Assembly: GCA_016928295.1 (NCBI GenBank) | Contig: JAFGLA010000050.1 | Location: 1-47,729, forward strand | Direction: 5' to 3' | Origin: Opitutales bacterium | GTDB taxonomy: Bacteria; Verrucomicrobiota; Verrucomicrobiia; Opitutales; Oceanipulchritudinaceae | Length of the DNA: 47,729 bases | In this document: in pieces, positions 41,941 through 47,729 of the stretch | Layout: the number at the start of each line of letters is the position of its first letter | How positions within the stretch are numbered: position 1 is the first letter of the stretch | The notes under the pieces: model-generated | Told to the model about the DNA's origin: nothing | Seen by the model: the letters and a program-made list of their open reading frames with translations, nothing else | The model's database searches: none | Translations under genes and position numbers: made by a program

Positions 41941-42621
41941 ATGAAAACGCGCCTTGGTACAACACTTCTGGCCCTCTGGCTCATGCTGCCCGTCACCTTT
42001 GCGGGTGCTGCCATTTTTGACGCTGAAAACAAGGTCGGAGCCGACTCCATGCCCGAGGCCATGCTCGCCATACGAGAACAGATTCTGACGCAGGGACCGC
42101 AGAAAGCGCACTTTGTCGAAGAGCGCAAGTTCCCATTCCGCAAGGAGCCGATTTGCCTCGAAGGAGAATCCAGCTTCATCCCGTCGCTGGCACTCATTTT
42201 GAAATACACCGCCCCGCAGGAAAACACGGTGCTGCTGTACCAAGACGGGCTGGCAGAAGTGGCCGCGAACGGCACGCTTCTGGACCGCCCAATGCCCGCG
42301 CAGTATGAGAACCTGTTCAGCCTGTACAACCTGAACTTCAAAGAGCTTGGAGACGGCTTTACCCTGTATTTCGAGGGAGACAACACCCACTGGAGCATAG
42401 GACTTGAAAAAATCGAAACCGTCACCCGCGCGGGCAAGTCCGTCAGCGTGCAGACGCGCGCTCTTTCCATCGTCATGCAAGGCAGGGAGGGCAGGCTCGA
42501 ATCCATGCAGATAAGCAAGGGTGCCTCAATACACATAAGTATAAGCATGAGCGACCCAACGGCTCTCGGGACGGATGAACTCGAACGCATAAAGGCCCAA
42601 CTATCCGGCAGGAGCGAATGA
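41941..42621 (+). CDS. LolA-like periplasmic lipid carrier
   Basis: The 226-residue precursor has a signal peptide (MKTRLGTTLLALWLMLPVTFAGA). The half-barrel pattern is that of LolA: a helix around AMLAIREQIL, AHFVEERKFPF on the first strand, ILKYTAPQENTVLLYQDGL in the middle, and IVMQGREGRLESMQI towards the end. Such proteins occur in nearly all aryl-polyene clusters and probably carry the lipid-linked pigment across the periplasm. The stop overlaps the exporter start (ATGA). Confidence 0.87.
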   Translation: MKTRLGTTLLALWLMLPVTFAGAAIFDAENKVGADSMPEAMLAIREQILTQGPQKAHFVEERKFPFRKEPICLEGESSFIPSLALILKYTAPQENTVLLYQDGLAEVAANGTLLDRPMPAQYENLFSLYNLNFKELGDGFTLYFEGDNTHWSIGLEKIETVTRAGKSVSVQTRALSIVMQGREGRLESMQISKGASIHISISMSDPTALGTDELERIKAQLSGRSE

Positions 42622-44858
42622 GCGAGATGACTGCACGCACAAAGCACCGCCTCATTCTTGGCGCGATTCTATGCATCGCCCTGCCCCTGCTCTTCATTCT
42701 CGGGGCCAGAGAGCGGATAACTACGGACGTATTCAGCCTGCTTCAGGACGCTGGCGACGAACGCGATGCAGAGATCGTGAAGCACGTCGTCGATATGCAA
42801 AGCCGCGTCATAGCAATCCGTATCGACGGCCCAAATGCAAGGGAACTTGGCGAATACGCAGCAAGGCGCCTTGGTGAAAGCGAAGCAATTTCCCGCGCAT
42901 CCGTGGCGGACATGTACAGCTTTGCCGACGCGGCCAAAGTCCTGAACGAAGAGAAGGCGCTTCTCCTTTTCCCAAAGGCGTTCAGCGACGCACGCTCTGA
43001 ATGGGAAAACGAGGGCACAGGACGCGATTTCGAGAGCTGGTATGCCAGCCGTTCCGCCGCCGCGCTGAACGAGTTTCTCGCCAGCCCGGAATCCATCGCA
43101 ATGAGCGACGTTGTGACCGCCGACCCGCTCCTTATGCTGGTTAACGCAATGAAAAACGCCGATATCGGCAGCGGGAATAACAATTTGAAAAACAGCGCGG
43201 TCGTTCTCGCTGAAACAACGGGCAAGGCTACCGACGCGCAAACCCAGCGCGCCGTTATAGCCATAAGCGAAGAGTTGCGGGCGGAAATGGCTAAAGAAGG
43301 CGCAGAGTTCCACGCTACCGGCGCCACCTACTTCGCCCAGCGGAGCGAGGCCCTTATCCGCGCAGACGTATTGCGCCTCAACATCCTGATGACCATCGGG
43401 CTAGGCATAATAGCAGTATTGCTGCTGCGTTCCATTACAGGCATTATTGCGATCGCACTGCCGGTGCTCTTGTCGGTTATCGTGGCCGCCTGCGCCCTGT
43501 TTGGCGCGTTCCCGGAAATCTACGCCCTTTCGATAGGCATTGGCTGCATTCTCGGGGGAATAGCGATCGACTACCCCGTCCACATTTTGCTGCACAAAAA
43601 AAGCGGCGAACAAGGCTTCGGACCAGCCTTCGCCCGCATTCGCAAACCGCTCTTTCTAGGCTGCGCAAGCACGGTCGCGGTGTTCTCCTTTCTGCTCTTT
43701 TCGGATCTGCCGCTCATACGGCAGGTGGGCCTGCTCGTGGCGTCCGGGCTAATATGCTGCTGCGCTCTATCCCTGCCCTGTCTTGAAGCGTTTCCGCCCA
43801 AAGTAAGCTCCGACGCACTGTCCCGCCGCATGTGCAGACTGAAAGTGGCGGGGAACAAACGGGCCTTGCTCCTTATCAGCGCCCTGTTCCTTACGCTCGG
43901 CACCGCTGCATTCAGGCTGCAATGGGGAGACGATCTGGACACCCTGCAAATCCCGATGCCGGACCTCTTGGCGGAAGACGCCATTGTTCGCGAAGCGGCG
44001 GGCAGAAACGACGCCAAGCTGTTTGCGATAACAGGCCAAAGCCTCGGCGAAGCTCTTTCCAACGCTCAAGAGACCAACGCGGCCAGCGGACTTGCGAACA
44101 GCCTCTGCACTCCCGCTGAAGTAAAAGAGGCAATGCTGTGGATAGAAACGCACGGCGAATCTTTCCAGAACCAGTTCGACAACGCGCTCGAAGAAGCGGG
44201 CTTTGACAGCACGATGTTCGAAGCCTTGTTTGCCAAGGCTCCGTCTGCCTCCGCCGCCGCCCAGGCGCATGAAAAGGCACTTGTGCGCCTATCAAAGGCC
44301 CTGCCTGCGGGAATGGGCTGGATGATGGGACGAACGGACTCCGGGGCATGGATTGTGAGCGAGGGGGCGCAGTCCGCGGCCTCGTCCGACAAAGTGCTCT
44401 CGCTCGACACGCGCGCCCTGCTACGCGACGCGTTCGGCCTTTACCGCACCGACACGGCAAGGCTCGCCTCCGCCGGCTTCGCCATCGCGGCCCTTTTGAT
44501 ACTGGTAACAAGCGGCCCAAGGCGCGGCTTGCGCACGCTTGCAATCCCGCTTTTATCCACTGCGGCAACGCTGGGCATATTCGGCTTGGCAGGCGCATCG
44601 ATAAACCTATTCCACATCGTGGGCCTTCTTCTCGGCTTCGGACTGACACTCGACTACGCCCTTTTCACGATGGAACGCGGTGCTGGCAAAGCCTCGGTCC
44701 GCTTCTCCGCGATCACCACATTGACAGCGTTCGCCGTTCTGGCCCTGAGCGCGATTCCAGCCGTGCGCGGCCTCGGTCTTAGCGTGTCGATAATGGTGCT
44801 AACAAGCCTTCTTCAATGCGAACTGCACGGGGAAACAAACGATGAACCCCTTGGATAG
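42618..44858 (+). CDS. MMPL/RND-family exporter
   Basis: The 746-residue inner-membrane protein has the RND layout: one N-terminal helix, a large periplasmic loop (about 35-250), a six-helix block starting LNILMTIGLGIIAVLLL, and a second loop (about 425-610). The final helix block contains LASAGFAIAALLIL and GLLLGFGLTLDYALFTME. The first block has GCILGGIAIDYPVHILLH, whose Asp is the expected proton relay. It likely moves the lipid-linked polyene out of the inner membrane for the LolA-like carrier. It overlaps the next gene by 17 bases. Confidence 0.93.
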   Translation: MSEMTARTKHRLILGAILCIALPLLFILGARERITTDVFSLLQDAGDERDAEIVKHVVDMQSRVIAIRIDGPNARELGEYAARRLGESEAISRASVADMYSFADAAKVLNEEKALLLFPKAFSDARSEWENEGTGRDFESWYASRSAAALNEFLASPESIAMSDVVTADPLLMLVNAMKNADIGSGNNNLKNSAVVLAETTGKATDAQTQRAVIAISEELRAEMAKEGAEFHATGATYFAQRSEALIRADVLRLNILMTIGLGIIAVLLLRSITGIIAIALPVLLSVIVAACALFGAFPEIYALSIGIGCILGGIAIDYPVHILLHKKSGEQGFGPAFARIRKPLFLGCASTVAVFSFLLFSDLPLIRQVGLLVASGLICCCALSLPCLEAFPPKVSSDALSRRMCRLKVAGNKRALLLISALFLTLGTAAFRLQWGDDLDTLQIPMPDLLAEDAIVREAAGRNDAKLFAITGQSLGEALSNAQETNAASGLANSLCTPAEVKEAMLWIETHGESFQNQFDNALEEAGFDSTMFEALFAKAPSASAAAQAHEKALVRLSKALPAGMGWMMGRTDSGAWIVSEGAQSAASSDKVLSLDTRALLRDAFGLYRTDTARLASAGFAIAALLILVTSGPRRGLRTLAIPLLSTAATLGIFGLAGASINLFHIVGLLLGFGLTLDYALFTMERGAGKASVRFSAITTLTAFAVLALSAIPAVRGLGLSVSIMVLTSLLQCELHGETNDEPLG

Positions 44859-45255
44859 ACTACCACACAAGGCGCCTGCCCTCTTTCTTGAAAGCGTTCT
44901 GGAATACTCAACTGCTGGCGCACGCTGCTCCATTGCGCGTACCTTGCACCCTTCGCTGGCCAAAAACGGAGCCATGCCAGCCTGCCTCGGGCTGGAAGCA
45001 ATGGCCCAGTGCGCCGCCGTGTGGCTGGCCATGGGCCACCCCGAAGACGAGGCCCGCGGAATGCTCGTCCAGTGCCGCGACTTTGTAATGAACAAGCGCT
45101 ACCTGGACATATCCGCGGGACTGGTAGCCTCCTGTGTTCCGGTGTCAACTGGCAGCGGAACGGGGCTTAACCAGTTCACAGGCCGCATAGAAGACGCGCA
45201 AGGCGACACGCTCTGCACGGCCAGCTTCATCATCTTGGCCCACTCAGCAAAATGA
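44842..45255 (+). CDS. Hotdog-fold dehydratase (ApeP-like)
   Basis: The 137-residue protein opens LPHKAPALFLESVLEYS, matching the lead-in PHRxPmLlLD of ApeP-type dehydratases. NGAMPACLGLEAMAQCAAV follows, in which the Glu of GLEAMAQ is the expected catalytic residue, and ASFIILAH is near the end. It should dehydrate 3-hydroxyacyl-ACP, together with the ApeI-like protein. It sits between the exporter and ligase genes with overlaps on both sides. Confidence 0.87.
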   Translation: MNPLDRLPHKAPALFLESVLEYSTAGARCSIARTLHPSLAKNGAMPACLGLEAMAQCAAVWLAMGHPEDEARGMLVQCRDFVMNKRYLDISAGLVASCVPVSTGSGTGLNQFTGRIEDAQGDTLCTASFIILAHSAK

Positions 45256-46604
45256 ACCCGCTTTGGAATAGCTGGACCAGTCTTGTAGGGAAGGAGCCTG
45301 AAAAGCGCCTGATACACCACCCCTCTTCGGGCTGGCTGAAGACTAAAGAACTGCACGAACGCTGCATTGCGCTCGCAAACCTATGGGAAACCCGGGGTAT
45401 GCGCCCGCGCCGCATCATGCTTGCGCGAATGGAAAACGGGCCTGAATGGCTCGCAGCCTTCCTCGCCGCGCAAAAGCTGGGCGTTTGCATTGCCGCAGCG
45501 GACTCGGGCACTCACGACGCGATAATCGAACGCATTGCCGCCCACACCGGTGCGGCTTGGATTTACAGCGAAGGGCAGCCAGTACGCGCCTGCCTCAAGG
45601 CCCGAGTATTGCGCAAGCCGCTCTGCCTTGCGAAGATAAGCTCCGGCAGCACGGGGCTTCCCAAGCTGCTCCTCTTCGGCGCGGACGAAATGATTGCCGA
45701 CGGACGCGCGATAATCGAGGCAATGGGCATCGCTCCGGACGATGTCAATTACGGCCTCATTCCCTTCGGGCACTCCTACGGACTTGGCAACCTTGTGGTG
45801 CCCCTGATTCTTCAGGGAACGGCAATTGCGTGCTCCACAAGCCCCCTGCCCCGCCTTGCGGCAAGAGACATGGTGGAAAATCAGGTCAGCGTCTGCCCCG
45901 CCGTGCCCTCGTTTTTCCGCGCACTTGCGCAAACGGAGCTGCCCGAAAACGGCCTTGGCCGCCTAAGGCTCGCCATCAGCGCAGGCTCTCCGCTTCCTGC
46001 ACAGGTCGCGCAAGATTTTTACGCCCGCTACAAGGTAGCCATTCATAACTTCCTTGGCTCGAGCGAGACGGGCGGCATTGCCTACGACGCCGACGGGCAG
46101 TGCAGTATGGACGGCTCCGCGCTGGGCAAACTGATGCCAAATGTGCGAACCTGCAATGGCAGGGACGGAAGGTTGCTAATTAGCGGACCTGCGGTAATTA
46201 GGCACGGCAACAGGCAGAAGATGGGAAGCGATTTCGCCTTCCTTCTCGGCGACAGGGGCCTGTTGGACGCGGAAGGCAGGCTGCAACTTCTTGGCAGGGC
46301 CACGGCTCTGGCCAAAATCGGCGGACGGCGTCTGGACCCGCTGGAAGTGGAGCGCGCCATCGCATCTCTGCCGGAGGTGAGCGCGGTAAGGGTGACGGTG
46401 CAGACTGGCAGGCTCGGCGACAGGCTCGCGGCCATCGTGGAATGCCCTCTCTCAAGCCATAAACTACGCGAAAGCCTCTTGAAAGACTCGCTCCTAGCAG
46501 AGTGGAAAATCCCGCGCAAGCTGCTCTGCATGACCAGCATAGAAAGGGACCAAAGGGGCAAGATAAGCAAACAGCGAGTGGAAGAGCTGCTTGGAAGGCG
46601 ATAA
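45252..46604 (+). CDS. AMP-dependent acyl/aryl ligase (starter-loading enzyme)
   Basis: The 450-residue adenylate-forming enzyme has the P-loop KISSGSTGLPK (128-138), HSYGLGNLVVPL, NFLGSSETGGIAY and a C-terminal catalytic-type lysine in DQRGKISKQRVEEL. It is shorter than acyl-CoA synthetases (about 500-550) but within range for aryl-polyene ligases. It is expected to activate the hydroxybenzoate made by the chorismatase and load it on an ACP. It is the last gene of the cluster; the next gene begins 94 bases on and looks unrelated. Confidence 0.9.
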   Translation: MNPLWNSWTSLVGKEPEKRLIHHPSSGWLKTKELHERCIALANLWETRGMRPRRIMLARMENGPEWLAAFLAAQKLGVCIAAADSGTHDAIIERIAAHTGAAWIYSEGQPVRACLKARVLRKPLCLAKISSGSTGLPKLLLFGADEMIADGRAIIEAMGIAPDDVNYGLIPFGHSYGLGNLVVPLILQGTAIACSTSPLPRLAARDMVENQVSVCPAVPSFFRALAQTELPENGLGRLRLAISAGSPLPAQVAQDFYARYKVAIHNFLGSSETGGIAYDADGQCSMDGSALGKLMPNVRTCNGRDGRLLISGPAVIRHGNRQKMGSDFAFLLGDRGLLDAEGRLQLLGRATALAKIGGRRLDPLEVERAIASLPEVSAVRVTVQTGRLGDRLAAIVECPLSSHKLRESLLKDSLLAEWKIPRKLLCMTSIERDQRGKISKQRVEELLGRR

Positions 46605-46698
46605 ACGTAAAGGCCTGACAGTGCCCCATAGCGCAAAAGATAATTGCTTGCACATACAGGCCCGAACAGTCACATTTTGGCTGAATAACAACCAACAT

Positions 46699-47532
46699 AT
46701 GAAATCAATACTCCTGCTTCTATCCCTTCTGTTACTGTCACATGCAAGCGTCTATGCTTCAACATTGACAAATGATGATGTAATTAAACTAGCCAAGTCA
46801 GGCATCGACGAAAGCACTATCATCCTGGTTATTCAGAAATCGGAAGATGCAAAATTTGACACTTCATCTGACGCTATCGTTCATCTATCTCAAAACGGTG
46901 TAAGCGGTCCTGTCCTCAAAGCCATGATCATGGCTGGAAGTGACAGCCCCCAAGCAAGCGAATCCCCCAACGCGTCACCAAAGACTCAGGAGAATACCAA
47001 CAAACAAGAACAGGTTGACGTCAAGAAGCTTGATCCAAGCCAGATTCTGGTAATCACCGACGAAGGAGAAAAAGATTTGCTTTACACCTCGGCACAAGTA
47101 CGCACAGCAGCGCGTGCACTCGGATTTGGTGGAGTGGCATCATACGCAGTTCTTCGCGGTTCCCACGCAGAGCTTCGCATCAACGACAAGACGCCCGAGT
47201 TTATAATTTCTGTTCCTGGAAGAGCACAAGTTGATGCATTCATGCAGCTTGCAAGCTTTGCAGTAAGGAAAAACAATTCCAGAGAAGTTCTCATTGGCGG
47301 CGGTTATATGTCATACTCCACTGGCATCCATCCAGATAGAATAATGAGCATTCGCACTGAAAAGCTCGAAGACCAATCTCGCGCGACAGAAGGTTACACT
47401 TTGTATAAGGTTTCCGTCAACAACCCACTCGCAACCGGCGAATACGCTATCGTGTATTACAGCGGAGAGCTGGGGCTCCCGGTCTCTGCATTCGGCGGTG
47501 GTAATGCTTATTTCGATTTTGGAATTCAATAA
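46699..47532 (+). CDS. Secreted protein, function unknown
   Basis: The 277-residue precursor has a signal peptide (MKSILLLLSLLLLSHASVYA). A short helical domain, TNDDVIKLAKSGIDESTIIL...FDTSSDAIVHLSQNGVSGPVLKAM, follows; it is seen at the N-terminus of many bacterial exported proteins. Next come a Ser/Pro/Gln linker (about 90-120) and a beta-rich domain with ELRINDKTPEFIISVPG and YKVSVNNPLATGEYAIVYY, ending in AYFDFGIQ. It resembles proteins that help report or scaffold at the envelope, but no function is established. It is not obviously part of the pigment pathway. A repeat element starts eight bases after the stop. Confidence 0.75.
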   Translation: MKSILLLLSLLLLSHASVYASTLTNDDVIKLAKSGIDESTIILVIQKSEDAKFDTSSDAIVHLSQNGVSGPVLKAMIMAGSDSPQASESPNASPKTQENTNKQEQVDVKKLDPSQILVITDEGEKDLLYTSAQVRTAARALGFGGVASYAVLRGSHAELRINDKTPEFIISVPGRAQVDAFMQLASFAVRKNNSREVLIGGGYMSYSTGIHPDRIMSIRTEKLEDQSRATEGYTLYKVSVNNPLATGEYAIVYYSGELGLPVSAFGGGNAYFDFGIQ

Positions 47533-47540
47533 AAACCTAA

Positions 47541-47729
47541 GGCCACCTCTAACAACTGGTTTCCTAGCGAGAACGAGGATTTGCCGATGTGCAGGGCTCA
47601 AGCCCTGCACCACCGATGCTCTCGCATCGGCATTGACGGCCTTGGGATAGGCGAACGCAGTCGCCGTAAGGGCAAAGCCCTTCAAAGAGGGAGGGTTTAC
47701 ACCCTCCCAAAGACCGTTCGCAGCAGAAA
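47541..47729. repeat. Palindromic repeat element, family A, copy 2 (runs off the window)
   Basis: It starts GGCCACCTCTAACAACTGG and follows the complete copy at 22892 throughout, including the GTGCAGGGCT/AGCCCTGCAC palindrome, CGATGCTCTCGCATCG, AAGGGCAAAGCCCTT and GGAGGGTTTACACCCTCC. The window ends before the expected right inverted repeat. Compensating changes keep the hairpins paired. Confidence 0.85.

Noticed and set aside
47311-47685. Minus-strand frame whose C-terminus matches a similar frame at 22827-23156
   Set aside because: The shared part is only the translation of repeat family A. The similarity comes from the repeat, not from a protein family.

Overview
The window reads as a chromosomal segment of a diderm, anaerobic bacterium, most likely a Verrucomicrobiota of the Opitutae type. 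This assignment is an inference. It rests on two PEP-CTERM proteins, an outer-membrane beta-barrel protein and LptF-type LPS export (diderm envelope), a class III anaerobic ribonucleotide reductase, a bacterial AP2-domain protein, and dispersed palindromic intergenic repeats. No phage, plasmid, CRISPR or IS transposase was seen.

Layout. 0-12 kb: a secreted GH3 beta-glucosidase, an AP2-like DNA-binding protein, a tRNA-dihydrouridine synthase, a Cache-domain chemoreceptor, nrdD behind a tandem pair of NrdR boxes, a small lipoprotein, a degenerate histidine-kinase-like protein, and an Mrp/ApbC P-loop ATPase. 12-21 kb: a PEP-CTERM protein, a NifX-like protein with a Gly/Arg-rich tail divergent from an MptA-like metallo-hydrolase, a ComEC-type channel protein, a coiled-coil protein, an LptF/G permease, a DUF1349 protein and purH. 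21-33.5 kb: a CCA-adding enzyme, a WalJ/YycJ-like hydrolase, a CPBP membrane protein, tRNA-Val(CAC), a GDYXXLXY/DUF2157 gene pair, an outer-membrane barrel, queG, a Dabb protein, uvrB and a PEP-CTERM protein that resembles a C13 (legumain-like) peptidase. tRNA-Tyr(GUA) follows at 33.8 kb.

The standout is 34.25-46.60 kb: fourteen co-directional genes, many overlapping by a few bases, that together look like an aryl-polyene/xanthomonadin-type pigment pathway. It starts with a chorismatase-family (FkbO/Hyg5/XanB2-like) enzyme, followed by two acyl carrier proteins, two complete ketosynthases, a truncated ketosynthase-like protein, two lipid acyltransferases, two hotdog dehydratases, a glycosyltransferase, a LolA-like carrier, an MMPL/RND exporter and an AMP-dependent ligase. 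The simplest reading is that chorismate is converted to a hydroxybenzoate starter, the ligase loads it onto an ACP, the ketosynthases and dehydratases extend it to a polyene, and the acyltransferases, LolA-like protein and MMPL protein attach it to lipid and move it to the outer membrane. No ketoreductase, ammonia lyase, thioesterase or phosphopantetheinyl transferase lies in the cluster, so some of these must come from elsewhere.

Two dispersed repeat families occur. Family A is a 215-bp element with perfect 17-bp inverted ends and several internal hairpins (complete at 22892, second copy running off the window end, fragment at 24931). Family B is a ~70-bp repeat (positions 1, 30309 and 34107).
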